Under the pieces are notes generated by a model, which had not been told where the DNA came from, ran no database searches, and worked only from the letters and a program-made list of their open reading frames with translations. A stretch of 64,000 nucleotides of DNA. Source: Demequina sp. NBRC 110056 (GTDB taxonomy: Bacteria > Actinomycetota > Actinomycetes > Actinomycetales > Demequinaceae). Of the stretch, positions 1 through 8,150 are shown in pieces. The stretch's first letter is position 1. Each line of letters opens with the position of its first letter. The stretch lies in NCBI RefSeq assembly GCF_002090155.1, contig NZ_BBRM01000002.1, positions 124,001-188,000 on the forward strand, given 5' to 3'. Both the position numbers and the translations under genes were made by a program.

Positions 1-379
1 CGACCGGCAGCGTGGCGGCCTTCGCCACGAGCGCGTCGACCCCGAAGCCGTCGATGAGGACGGCGAGCATGAGCGTGCTGACGACGAAGCCCACGCCGCC
101 GACGAGCATGAAGGACAGGAAGCGGGCGACGATGCGGTCCGTGACCTTGAAGTTGAGGAGGCTGTTGGCGGTGAAGCTGAAGGCCATCCCCAGGAACGTC
201 GACGTGGTGTTGGCGACGAGCGGGTGCCAGCCTGCGGGCCCGGCGAGCAGGGCGTACAGGCCCACGTCGATCACGACGGCGCCGCCGCCGATCAGGACGT
301 AGAGGAGGAACCGTCGGTACCGCGAGAGCAGGCCGAGCAGGCCTGCGGGCTCGATCCGTGGGGTGGCCAATGCGTCCAT
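1..379 (-). CDS. GtrA-family membrane protein (3' end cut by window edge)
   Basis: About 126 residues are visible and the C-terminus lies outside the window. Three hydrophobic segments can be seen (about residues 20-42, 45-70 and 85-107), with the family-typical NSLLNF stretch after the second. GtrA proteins are small four-helix membrane proteins that assist transfer or flipping of polyprenol-linked sugars during surface-glycan decoration. The start is an ATG with AGGAGG five bases upstream. The gene is last in a minus-strand operon, 23 bases after the GT39/GH8-like gene. It is the second GtrA module in the operon, since the first gene also carries one at its C-terminus. The family call is firm; the substrate is unknown. 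Confidence 0.85.
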   Translation of the reverse strand, partial: MDALATPRIEPAGLLGLLSRYRRFLLYVLIGGGAVVIDVGLYALLAGPAGWHPLVANTTSTFLGMAFSFTANSLLNFKVTDRIVARFLSFMLVGGVGFVVSTLMLAVLIDGFGVDALVAKAATLPV

Positions 380-402
380 CGGTGCCTCCTAGGTGGCGTG
401 GG

Positions 403-2994
403 TCAGATCAGGGGAACGGTCATGGAGGCGGGCAGGTCCTCCTGGAAGCGATGCCAGCCGTACAGCCACGCGAAGTCGGCGAGGGTGCCGTCCCACGTGT
501 GGGTCTCCGGGTCGAGCTCGGAGGCGATGTGCTCGAGGTACAGGTCGATCGGGTCGACGCCGACGTCGTGGACCTGGGCGAGCATCGTGAGCGTCGTCGC
601 CGACCCGAGGCCGGGTGCATCGTCGGCGTAGGCGATGACGTCCGGGGTGATGGCGTCGAGGACGGCCGATGCGCGCTCCTCGCCGCCGAGCTCGTCGCGC
701 AGGAGGGTGGGCACCAGGCGCAGCGCGTCCTCGCCGAACGTGTCCGCAGCGTCCCCCGTGAGAGACACGGCGGAGGCGAGCTCGCCGGACTCGGTGTACA
801 CGACCCAGTTGGGCACCGTCCCGCGCTCGTCCACGAGGCGGGCGAGCAGCGCGTACCCGTCGTCGATGAGCTCGTCCCACGCGAACACCGGCATCTCGTC
901 CGCGAGGCGCCGGTACAGCACGGGGTCGAAGTAGGACGGGTTCACGAGGCGGTCGTCGATCGAGCCGTCCGCTGACGAGTCCACGAGCGTCATGCCGTCA
1001 TACGTGAAGGTGCACTGCTCCCACCAGTCCACCGCGATCGAGTAGGCCTCGCGACGCAGGCTCTCGTCGTCCCACGCCGTGGCCGCGTCCAGCAGCAGCC
1101 CCATGAGTCGCTGGTCGGCGGCGCACACGGTGTCCGAGCTGCCGAGCTCGCCGCGTCCGAGGTCGTCGACGGCCCAGTGCCACGACGTCAGCCTGTCGCC
1201 GTCACGGTGGCGCAGATGGTCGCTGGTCCACTGCCAGATCCCGTCGAAGAGCACCTCGTCGTCCTGCGCGAGGGCCTGCTCGAGGGCGAGAGCCTGGTCG
1301 AGCGAGGTGGTCGACCCTGGCTGCAGCTCGAGCACCTGGCCGTAGGACACGACCCAGTCGTCGCGGAAGCGCTCCCACGCGTCCTGGAGCACGATCTGGT
1401 TGCGGCTCTTGACCTGCCACACCTGCGCCCAGTCGCCGTTGGTCGAGATGCGCTTGTCGAGGTCGATGAAGCTTGAGGTGCCATCCGTGTAGGACGCGAC
1501 GAGCGTGGAGTGCTCGAGGATGTCGTTCATGCGCGGGACGGTGCCCTGCGAGATCTGCTCGACGACCTCGTGGGTGAGCACCAGGTAGTCGACGTTGCGC
1601 CAGTCGTCGCCGTAGACGTCGCGCAGCTCGGGGTCGTACTCCGCGTTGAAGAAGTACATGGTGTCCGGGTACGGCCCCTCGATGGCGAGCTCCGGGTACG
1701 CGTAGTTGTCGCCCACGATGATCGATCCAGGCTCGACGCGCTGCTCGATCCAGGTGACGGCTGCGTCCTGGTTTCGCGTCTCGTCGACCTCGAGGTGCGC
1801 GCTGGTGCCCCACACGACGTAGGCCCCGCCAATGGTGACGAGCATCGCGGCGGCGGTGGCGGAGCGAAGCGCACCGGGGCGCAGCAGGCCCGTGAGCCGG
1901 GCGCCCAGCATGCCGACGCCGATGGCGAGGAAGGGCAGCAGCGGGGCGATGTAGAGGTCGATCACGATGCCGCCGCGAGCGAGGAACGCCACGTAGCCGA
2001 CGACGAAGGCCAGCAGCGCGAGGATGTGCGCGTCCCTGAAGCGCCTCGCGACCAGGAAGAGGGTGAGGCCCACGATCGCCGCCGCCCCCAGCAGCAGCGT
2101 CACCTGGTCCTTGACGAGCCACGAGTCGAACGCCATGCGGAAGCTCGAGGCGGGGTCCCACGGCCATGCGAAGTCGCCGCGGCCCAGCTGAAGCTCGAAC
2201 GTGTCGATGAGGCTGACGTGGGTCGGTTGGCCCTCGTCATCGAGGGGAGCGGGGAAGAACTCGTTGTTCAGGAGCGCGTACACGAAGAACAGCAGCACCG
2301 TGCCGCCGGCGCTCGCGAGCCAGTTGAGGAACGCGTGCTTGCGCTGCGCCCCGACGGACCCGACCCAGAGCAGGATGAGGAAGCCGACGCCGAAGAAGGC
2401 TGCATTGAGCTTCGCCAGCACCGCGAGGCCGAACGCGACGCCGCTGCCCACCGTGGCGCCCAGCGTGAGCGGCCGGCGCAGCAGGAGCAGGATGGCCAGC
2501 AGCACCAGGACCGTCATGAGGTTGTCGAGCAGGACGCGGCGATGGAAGTAGATGCCGAGGGGGGTTAGGGCGAACACCAGCGCGGCGATCAGGCCAGCCG
2601 ACATGCGGCCGCCCGACATCCGCTTGGCGATCACGTAGACCAGCACGGTGTTGGCGAGATGGATGAGCAGCATCAGGACGCGGCCGGCCTCGACCATGCC
2701 GCCGAACATGTCGCCGCCGCCCGTGAGCCCGAGCCAGCCACCGATGATCATCCATCCCACCGGCGCGTGGTCGTACCGATAGGTGTTGACGTCGAGCTGA
2801 CCCTCCGTGACGAAGGACCAGCCGCGCGACAGGTACGTGGCCTCGTCGTTCTCGATGTACGGGTAGTCGAACATGTTCCACGCGTGCACCAGACCGCTCA
2901 GCAGCACCACCGCCGCGACCAGCAGCGCCTCGGTGCGCCGCGGGGTGCGCCGCGGCGTGGACGTGGAGACCGGCTTCACGGCCACCGTCGTCAT
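403..2994 (-). CDS. GT39-type membrane glycosyltransferase fused to a GH8-like C-terminal domain
   Basis: This 863-residue protein has two parts. Residues 20-400 hold about ten transmembrane helices with the acidic first loop typical of ArnT/PMT (GT-C) enzymes (Tyr-Pro-Tyr-Ile-Glu-Asn-Asp-Glu near residue 44). These use polyprenol-phosphate sugars outside the membrane. A soluble region (about 400-530) follows, then a domain (about 531-860) whose motifs match GH8 endoglucanases: an FDGIWQWT segment (583-590), SWHW (604-607), an Asp at 627, NPSYF (685-689) and an EDALRLVP segment (755-762). Where GH8 enzymes have the catalytic Ser-Glu-Gly-Gln there is Ser-Leu-Asp-Gln (564-567), so the usual acid is absent or shifted. 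The start overlaps the upstream GT2 stop as ATGA. A longer open frame upstream is a shadow of that GT2 gene. GT39 is confident; GH8 homology rests on motif reading. Confidence 0.8.
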   Translation of the reverse strand: MTTVAVKPVSTSTPRRTPRRTEALLVAAVVLLSGLVHAWNMFDYPYIENDEATYLSRGWSFVTEGQLDVNTYRYDHAPVGWMIIGGWLGLTGGGDMFGGMVEAGRVLMLLIHLANTVLVYVIAKRMSGGRMSAGLIAALVFALTPLGIYFHRRVLLDNLMTVLVLLAILLLLRRPLTLGATVGSGVAFGLAVLAKLNAAFFGVGFLILLWVGSVGAQRKHAFLNWLASAGGTVLLFFVYALLNNEFFPAPLDDEGQPTHVSLIDTFELQLGRGDFAWPWDPASSFRMAFDSWLVKDQVTLLLGAAAIVGLTLFLVARRFRDAHILALLAFVVGYVAFLARGGIVIDLYIAPLLPFLAIGVGMLGARLTGLLRPGALRSATAAAMLVTIGGAYVVWGTSAHLEVDETRNQDAAVTWIEQRVEPGSIIVGDNYAYPELAIEGPYPDTMYFFNAEYDPELRDVYGDDWRNVDYLVLTHEVVEQISQGTVPRMNDILEHSTLVASYTDGTSSFIDLDKRISTNGDWAQVWQVKSRNQIVLQDAWERFRDDWVVSYGQVLELQPGSTTSLDQALALEQALAQDDEVLFDGIWQWTSDHLRHRDGDRLTSWHWAVDDLGRGELGSSDTVCAADQRLMGLLLDAATAWDDESLRREAYSIAVDWWEQCTFTYDGMTLVDSSADGSIDDRLVNPSYFDPVLYRRLADEMPVFAWDELIDDGYALLARLVDERGTVPNWVVYTESGELASAVSLTGDAADTFGEDALRLVPTLLRDELGGEERASAVLDAITPDVIAYADDAPGLGSATTLTMLAQVHDVGVDPIDLYLEHIASELDPETHTWDGTLADFAWLYGWHRFQEDLPASMTVPLI

Positions 2995-4298
2995 GCGCGC
3001 TCCGAGGCCATCACGGGCACGAGCGCAGGCTTCGGCTGGTGCGCGCCCTGGCGGTGGCTGCCCGTGTGGACGGTCTTCTCCCACCCGCGCTTGCCCGTGA
3101 GCTCGCGGAGCGACGCGCGCACCGCGCTGAACATCAGCAGGCCCTGGTACGGGATGAAGCTGACGACCAGCGCCAGGTAGCGGTAGGGCGTGATCCGCAG
3201 TCCCTGGTCCTTGCCGAACTCGTACAGCCCGAGCACGCTCGTCATGAGCATGATCGCCGCGAGGATGAGAGGGACGAAGCTCAGCAGGCTCACCAGCACC
3301 GGGAGCTTGGTCGTCACGCCGATGAGGATGAACAGCGGCGCGCAGGCGATCACGATCGCCATGAACGTGGGCGCGGTGAGCACCGAGCCGATGAGCACGA
3401 TCTTGCGCAGGCTCGGCAGGTGCAGCCACTCGCCCTTGCGAAGGATCTGGAGGAAGCCCTGGTTCCAGCGCGTGCGCTGCTTGACGAAGGCGCGAGTCGA
3501 GTGGGGCACCTCCTCGCGCGTGACGTGCTCGGCGTCGTACATGACGTCGAAGCGCTTGCCGCGGATGCTGAGGCGGATCCCGAGGTCGGCGTCCTCCGTG
3601 AGCCCGTGCTCGTCCCAGCCGCCCACCTCTCGCAGGTCGTCGGCGCGAAAGAACACTGTGTTCCCGCCGAGGGGGACGGCGCCCTCCTTGGCGAAGTAGT
3701 GCATGCGCGACTTGAACCAGAAGAAGTACTCGAGCACGTTGTGCGCGCTGAACCAGTGGCTGTCGTGGTCCATGAGCTGGACGCCGCACTGCAGGACGTC
3801 AACCTCTCGGCGTTGGTAGAGCGTGTCGACGATCGAGAAGATCTCCGGGCTCACGTCGTCCTCGGAGTCGAAGATGGTGATCAGCTCGTGCTTGGCGGCA
3901 GCGAGCCCGAGGTTCATCGCGCGCGACTTTCCCGGGGTGCCGTCGAACATCAGCACGGTGACGTGGTCCAGGCCGTGCTCCTCCTTCGCGGCCTCGGCAG
4001 CTTGGATGGTGGCGGTGTCGTCGGCGGTGCAGATGACCATGAGCTCGACCAGCTCGGTGGGGTACTGGGCCTCACCGAGTCGCCGTAGCGTCTCGCCGAT
4101 GACCGCCGCCTCGTGGCGCGCGGGCAGCAGGACGGTGAAGCCGTGGCGGGGCTCCTCGTAGGTGTCGGGCCTTCCCGCGGCGCGGATGCGCTCAGGGGAG
4201 TCCCAGATGTACAGCGTCTGGATGAGGCTCGCGACGGCCTGCACGAGCAGCACCAGCGCGACCACCAGCACGACGCCGGTGAGCAGCTCAAGCGACAT
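2991..4298 (-). CDS. Processive family 2 glycosyltransferase (cellulose-synthase-like)
   Basis: This 435-residue protein has an N-terminal membrane helix (5-28), a cytoplasmic GT2 domain and about four C-terminal helices (298-385). The inverting-synthase signature is complete: the sugar-nucleotide Asp region near 93, DSEDD (144-148), TED (234-236) and QRTRW (274-278, the QxxRW of processive enzymes). Such enzymes polymerise and extrude beta-linked glycans from UDP- or GDP-sugars. There is no PilZ domain, so c-di-GMP control through the enzyme itself is not expected. It overlaps the upstream gene by 11 bases and the downstream gene by 4, so the three are translationally coupled. The polymer cannot be named; the neighbouring GH8-like domain suggests a beta-glucan-like chain. 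Confidence 0.88.
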   Translation of the reverse strand: MSLELLTGVVLVVALVLLVQAVASLIQTLYIWDSPERIRAAGRPDTYEEPRHGFTVLLPARHEAAVIGETLRRLGEAQYPTELVELMVICTADDTATIQAAEAAKEEHGLDHVTVLMFDGTPGKSRAMNLGLAAAKHELITIFDSEDDVSPEIFSIVDTLYQRREVDVLQCGVQLMDHDSHWFSAHNVLEYFFWFKSRMHYFAKEGAVPLGGNTVFFRADDLREVGGWDEHGLTEDADLGIRLSIRGKRFDVMYDAEHVTREEVPHSTRAFVKQRTRWNQGFLQILRKGEWLHLPSLRKIVLIGSVLTAPTFMAIVIACAPLFILIGVTTKLPVLVSLLSFVPLILAAIMLMTSVLGLYEFGKDQGLRITPYRYLALVVSFIPYQGLLMFSAVRASLRELTGKRGWEKTVHTGSHRQGAHQPKPALVPVMASERA

Positions 4299-5550
4299 GG
4301 CTGACGCCCCTCGCGTGAGCGAGGATGGGCGCCGAGGCGCCTGCCATGCGTCGGCGCCAGTCCCAGATGTAGTGGCTGCTGACCCAGTAGTTGACGGCCA
4401 CGGCGATCGCGATGCCCAGCGCCTGCGCGAGCAGATAGAAGACGCCGAGATTCGAGAAGATGACGAACGCGGAGAAGATCACCGTCTGCGTCAGCGCGCT
4501 CGCGCCCTCGAACTTGAGCAGGTTGATCGCGACCTGCCGAGCCCCGAGCCGGCCTCCTGCGCGCCGGTAGCGCTTGAAGGTGAAGGCCGTGTGCCACACG
4601 AAGTTCCACAGGATCGAGATCTGGATCGCCGCGGCGGACAGCACCCAGACGTTGTCGCCCACCGGATCCTCCGGGTAGAACACCTGGCGCAGCGCCCACA
4701 GCGAGGCGAGGTTCAGCACGGTGCCCGAGGCGCCCACGAGCAGGAACCGGACCAGCTGCTTGAACGGCGAGTCGTCGTTGAGCTGCAGGGCGATGCGGAT
4801 GAACTCGAGGACGTCCTTGACGCTCGCCTTCGAGACGCCGTGGGCGCGGGTGTGGAAGCTGATAGGCACCTCCGTGACGTTCCACGCGCCGCTCGAGAAG
4901 GCGTTCGCGAGGAAGATCTGGAATCCGTAGCCGCGCGCCTTGACGCGGGAGAAGTCGATCGCCTCGAGCACCTCTCGGCGCATCGCGCGAAAGTTGGTGG
5001 TGAGCTCACGCAGGCCAGGGTTGATGCCGCCAACCTCGCGCGCCACCGTGCCCGCGACTCGGGTGCGGACGATCTGGCTGAGCGGCCAGTCGCCGGGGAT
5101 GAGGCCGCCCGGCGTGTAGCGCGACCCCACGGCGACGTCCGCGCCGGCGTCGATCGCCGCGAGCAGCGGAAGGACGTCCTCCGGAGCGTGCGAGAAGTCC
5201 GCATCCATCGTCATGACGACCTCGTAGCCGAGGTCGAGCGCCTCGCCGAACGCGAGCTCGAGCGCCTTGCCAAGTCCCTGCTTGGTGCCCTGTGACAGGA
5301 GCAGGCGACCGCGGTAGCGGACCGTCGCGAGCGACTCGACGATCTCGCCGGTGCCGTCAGGGGAGCGGTCGTCCCTGACGAGGACGTGCAGGTCCCAGCC
5401 GGTGGTCTCCCGGGCGGGCAGGGCGAAGAGCTTGTGCAGAAGGGCGGCGATGTTGCCGGCCTCGTTGTAGGTGGGCACCACCATCAGCGCGGTGCGCCGG
5501 GGTGCCTGCGGGTTGCTGGGGTGGACGGTCTCGGTAGGCGCAAGTGCCAT
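4288..5550 (-). CDS. Polyprenol-phosphate mannosyltransferase-like GT2 fused to a GtrA domain
   Basis: This 420-residue protein has a DPM1-type GT2 domain (about 20-250; VVPTYNEAGNI at 24-34 and the DAD metal motif at 116-118), followed by a four-helix GtrA domain (about 264-400). DPM1-type enzymes move a sugar from a nucleotide donor to polyprenyl phosphate, which is the donor used by GT39-type enzymes such as the one two genes downstream. The GtrA part would help present it across the membrane. I chose the internal ATG at 5550, not the in-frame one 48 bases upstream, because GAAGGA lies about nine bases before it. It is the first gene of the operon, after a long untranslated leader. Confidence 0.88.
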   Translation of the reverse strand: MALAPTETVHPSNPQAPRRTALMVVPTYNEAGNIAALLHKLFALPARETTGWDLHVLVRDDRSPDGTGEIVESLATVRYRGRLLLSQGTKQGLGKALELAFGEALDLGYEVVMTMDADFSHAPEDVLPLLAAIDAGADVAVGSRYTPGGLIPGDWPLSQIVRTRVAGTVAREVGGINPGLRELTTNFRAMRREVLEAIDFSRVKARGYGFQIFLANAFSSGAWNVTEVPISFHTRAHGVSKASVKDVLEFIRIALQLNDDSPFKQLVRFLLVGASGTVLNLASLWALRQVFYPEDPVGDNVWVLSAAAIQISILWNFVWHTAFTFKRYRRAGGRLGARQVAINLLKFEGASALTQTVIFSAFVIFSNLGVFYLLAQALGIAIAVAVNYWVSSHYIWDWRRRMAGASAPILAHARGVSHVA

Positions 5551-5691
5551 GGCCGTGGTCCTTCGTCGTGAACTGTCGAGCCCGGTCGCTGCTGCCATCC
5601 GATGCTCGGATGGTGCGTTTCGAGGGTGGCTCGCAGGACACGAATCCCCCCGGTCGTGAAAAGCGTGGACCCGTCAGAGGATTGCTGACCC

Positions 5692-5748
5692 GATCAAGGC
5701 GCCAGCCCGCCATGTGCCATGGTGGTGTCTGCGGGTTCAGCCTTGATC
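5692..5748 (-). promoter_or_regulatory. Structured leader of the polysaccharide operon
   Basis: A perfect 9-bp inverted repeat (GATCAAGGC at 5692-5700 and its complement at 5740-5748) encloses 39 bases. An inner CCCGC/GCGGG pair lies at 5706-5710 and 5731-5735. A second small stem (GTCAG at 5673-5677 with CTGAC at 5685-5689) lies between it and the first gene. On the minus strand this would be the 5' leader, about 140-200 bases before the ATG at 5550. I cannot match it to a known riboswitch class by eye. Confidence 0.4.
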
Positions 5749-5778
5749 CCTGCCCCACCGGAACCGCCCCCGGTCCAG

Positions 5779-5794
5779 TGTGACGTATGTCACA
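5779..5794. promoter_or_regulatory. Crp/GlxR-type operator
   Basis: The sequence TGTGACGTATGTCACA is a perfect match to TGTGAnnTAnnTCACA, the site bound by actinobacterial Crp/GlxR and close to the enteric CRP consensus. It lies 229 bases upstream of the polysaccharide operon and about 450 bases upstream of the dihydrouridine synthase gene, so the operon is the likelier target. That a Crp-family protein binds it is inferred from the match. Confidence 0.7.
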
Positions 5795-5949
5795 TTAGCG
5801 ACGGCGGTCGCCGGGAGAAATGGGACGAACGTTAAGTCTGCGTTAAATACTTCTCTCGGACTCGTGGTGGAAACGCGTCCCCTCGCGCGCGGGCAGTAAA
5901 GGCTCTGGGTGACGGGCTGGCGGGCCTTGGTGAAGTCTTGACGAGGGTA

Positions 5950-5978
5950 TTGCGGTGGCTGGGAGCCGCCTCTAGAGT
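5950..5978 (+). promoter_or_regulatory. Sigma-70-type promoter candidate
   Basis: TTGCGG (5950-5955) is followed after exactly 17 bases by TAGAGT (5973-5978). Transcription would begin near 5985. The next feature downstream is the hairpin at 6161-6194, so the transcript may be a short untranslated RNA or an attenuated leader of the dihydrouridine synthase gene. Confidence 0.4.
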
Positions 5979-6160
5979 GCCGAATGTCCGGCTCGCACCT
6001 GGCTCGGGGGTGTGCCGCGGCTGTCGACCTCCCAGCGAGGCGCCGCGGACTCGCAGCTCGCGCGATGTCGACGACGGCTCCACAGTTCCGAGGACGTGCG
6101 CCCGGCGAGGTCGCTGGGGGTTCTGGTGACGGTTCAGGCCTGACGTCACGCCGCACGAGC

Positions 6161-6194
6161 GCCCGCCCGGGTCCCCCTCAGCGCCCGGGCGGGC
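6161..6194 (+). terminator. GC-rich hairpin before dus
   Basis: An 11-bp perfect stem (6161-6171 with 6184-6194) has a 12-base C-rich loop and is followed by GTCTTGG. It lies 46 bases upstream of the dihydrouridine synthase start. It could end a short RNA started near 5985 or attenuate transcription into the gene. The U-tract is weak, as usual in high-GC actinobacteria. Confidence 0.5.
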
Positions 6195-6240
6195 GTCTTG
6201 GCGTCCCCGAGCCGACCGTGCGATCGGGGACAATGGAGCC

Positions 6241-7416
6241 ATGACCACCCCCGCATCGGCGATCGACCGCGTCCTGCCGCCACTGCGCATCGGCCCTCTC
6301 GAGGTTGACACCCCGGTGGTGCTGGCGCCGATGGCGGGCATCACCAACGCGGCGTTCCGGCGGCTGTGCCGGGAGCACGGCGGAGGGCTGTACGTCGCGG
6401 AGATGGTGACCTCCCGCGCGCTCGTCGAGCGCACGCCGGAGAGTCTGCGCATCATCCACCATGACCCTGACGAGACGCCGCGCTCGGTGCAGGTCTACGG
6501 CGTCGACCCCGCCACCATCGGCGTGGCGGTGCGCATGCTCGCGCAGGAGGACCGCGCCGACCACATCGACATGAACTTCGGCTGCCCGGTGCCCAAGGTG
6601 ACGCGCAAGGGCGGGGGAGCGGTGCTGCCGTGGAAGCGCGACCTGTTCCGCGACATCGTGCGCGCGGCGGTCCGCGAGGCCGCGCCGTACGACATCCCCG
6701 TCACGGTGAAGATGCGCAAGGGCATCGACGACGACCACCTCACGTACCTCGACGCGGGCCGCATCGCGGAGTCCGAGGGGGCGGCCTCGGTCGCGCTGCA
6801 CGCGCGCACGGCTGCCGACTTCTATTCGGGGACGGCCGACTGGTCGGCGATCGCCCGCCTCAAGGAGACGGTGACGTCGGTGCCGGTGCTCGGCAACGGC
6901 GACATCTGGTCCGCCGAGGACGCGCTCGCGATGGTCGAGCAGACGGGGTGCGACGGCGTGGTCGTCGGCCGCGGGTGCCAGGGCAGGCCGTGGCTCTTCC
7001 ACGACCTCCAGGCGGCCTTCGAGGGGCGTGCCGACCGCGTGCACCCCGGGCTGCGCGCCGTCGCGGACACGATCTACCGGCACGGTGAGCTCATGGTGTC
7101 CTTCTTCGGCGACGACGAGCAGAAGGCGATGCGGGAGATCCGCAAGCACATGGCCTGGTACCTCAAGGGATACCCGGTCGGCGGCGACCTGCGTCGTGCG
7201 CTCGGGCTGGTGGAGACCCTCGCGCAGCTGCGCGAGCTGCTCGACGCGCTCCCGCTCGACACCCCCTATCCGGGTGAGGCCGCCGAGGGCGCCCGTGGGC
7301 GGCAGGGAACGCCCAAGCGTCCGGCCTGCCCCGAGGGTTGGCTCGACACGCAGGACATCACCCCAGACCTCGAGGCGCGGCTGCGCGAGGCGGAGCTCAG
7401 CGTCTCCGGCGGCTGA
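6241..7416 (+). CDS. dusB: tRNA-dihydrouridine synthase
   Basis: This is a 391-residue FMN-dependent enzyme that reduces uridines in the D-loop of tRNA. The N-terminal TIM barrel shows LAPMAGITNAAFRR (about 30-43), the catalytic Cys in MNFGCP (about 103-108), MRKG and HARTA motifs and the FMN-phosphate segment with GNGDI and GRG. The C-terminal helical tRNA-binding domain follows. Length and motifs fit the DusB/Dus3 group. The ATG is preceded by GACAAT six bases upstream, so it may be read from a leaderless transcript; a weak GGAG is also present. It stands alone between divergent and convergent neighbours. Confidence 0.93.
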   Translation: MTTPASAIDRVLPPLRIGPLEVDTPVVLAPMAGITNAAFRRLCREHGGGLYVAEMVTSRALVERTPESLRIIHHDPDETPRSVQVYGVDPATIGVAVRMLAQEDRADHIDMNFGCPVPKVTRKGGGAVLPWKRDLFRDIVRAAVREAAPYDIPVTVKMRKGIDDDHLTYLDAGRIAESEGAASVALHARTAADFYSGTADWSAIARLKETVTSVPVLGNGDIWSAEDALAMVEQTGCDGVVVGRGCQGRPWLFHDLQAAFEGRADRVHPGLRAVADTIYRHGELMVSFFGDDEQKAMREIRKHMAWYLKGYPVGGDLRRALGLVETLAQLRELLDALPLDTPYPGEAAEGARGRQGTPKRPACPEGWLDTQDITPDLEARLREAELSVSGG

Positions 7417-7496
7417 GCTCGGACACGCGCTCTACCAGTGTTGTCGCGATGCTTCGCGGGCTTGGCACACGACAAAGGTAGTCGACTCGCTTGTGC

Positions 7497-8150
7497 CTAG
7501 GCGAGACCCAGCGGTGGCTCGCCGGGGTCCTGGTCGCGGGCCGGCCCGCCACCCTCCGGCACGGGCGACGCGTCCCGCGGAGGGCGCGCGGGCGTGAGCG
7601 TGAGCTGCACCATCCCGTCGCCGTAGCGGCGGACGTCCGTCACCGTGATGTGCCGGCGGTGCTCCACCCCGGCGAACAGCGGATGACCCGACCCGAGGAC
7701 GGTCGGGTGGAGCGTGACCGTCAGCTCGTCGATGAGGTCCGCGTCGAGCGCCTGGCGGATGACGCTTCCGCCGTCGAGGTAGACGTCGCGGCCCGCGGCA
7801 AGCGTGCGGGCCTCGTCGAGCAGGTTCGCGATGGGAGCCGATGCGCCCGTCACCGTGGCAGGCGCGTCCGGCAGCGGGCGCCCGGTCGCCACGAGGATGG
7901 GCGTATTGCCGTAGGGCCACTCGCCCCCCATCGCGCTCACGACGTCGTAGGTACGCCGTCCCATGAGCATCGCACCCACGTCGGCCATGAAGCCCTCGAA
8001 GCCGAGCGCGTCCGGCTCCGCGTCGGCCCACGGGCCCGCCGCCATGGGCGCCCACGCCGGCCGCGGGGCCTCGAGCCACGCGATGTCGTCGTGCGGCCCG
8101 GCGATGAACCCGTCGAGCGAGCTGGCGATGTACACGCGGACCCGTCCCAT
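7497..8150 (-). CDS. Dihydrofolate-reductase-fold protein (RibD C-terminal family)
   Basis: The protein has 217 residues. It begins VRVYIASSLDGFIAG, the typical opening of RibD-C/DHFR-like reductases, and has the MGRRTYD segment (about 66-72) and a YLDGGSVIRQAL segment that forms the nucleotide-binding part of the fold. The family comprises NADPH-dependent reductases of pterins, deaminated pyrimidines and unknown substrates; the true substrate cannot be told from sequence. The start at 8150 is supported by TACGGT seven bases upstream on the minus strand, which suggests a leaderless transcript. The C-terminal 25 residues are Pro/Gly-rich and disordered. It converges with the dus gene. Confidence 0.85.
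   Translation of the reverse strand: MGRVRVYIASSLDGFIAGPHDDIAWLEAPRPAWAPMAAGPWADAEPDALGFEGFMADVGAMLMGRRTYDVVSAMGGEWPYGNTPILVATGRPLPDAPATVTGASAPIANLLDEARTLAAGRDVYLDGGSVIRQALDADLIDELTVTLHPTVLGSGHPLFAGVEHRRHITVTDVRRYGDGMVQLTLTPARPPRDASPVPEGGGPARDQDPGEPPLGLA

Larger units (their letters stand above)
5551..6240. other. Long divergent intergenic region with regulatory elements
   Basis: This 690-base gap separates the minus-strand polysaccharide operon from the dihydrouridine synthase gene. I find no convincing protein gene. It holds a 9-bp inverted repeat in the leader of the polysaccharide operon (5692-5748), a perfect Crp/GlxR-type palindrome (5779-5794), an AT-richer stretch around 5829-5855, a plus-strand promoter-like pair (5950-5978) and a strong GC hairpin (6161-6194). 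These are listed separately. Short frames here lack ribosome-binding sites and coding bias. Confidence 0.7.

Noticed and set aside
403-3789. A 1128-residue version of the GT39/GH8 protein
   Set aside because: The first 265 residues are an Arg/Pro/His-rich shadow of the GT2 gene. The ATG at 2994 that overlaps the GT2 stop is the natural start.
6161-6194. 6C RNA motif
   Set aside because: The hairpin loop is C-rich but there is no second C-rich hairpin at the expected spacing, so I keep it as a terminator-like hairpin only.
5984-6244. Short plus-strand frames in the dus upstream region
   Set aside because: Frames overlap each other, lack ribosome-binding sites and have Arg/Pro/Ser-rich shadow composition.
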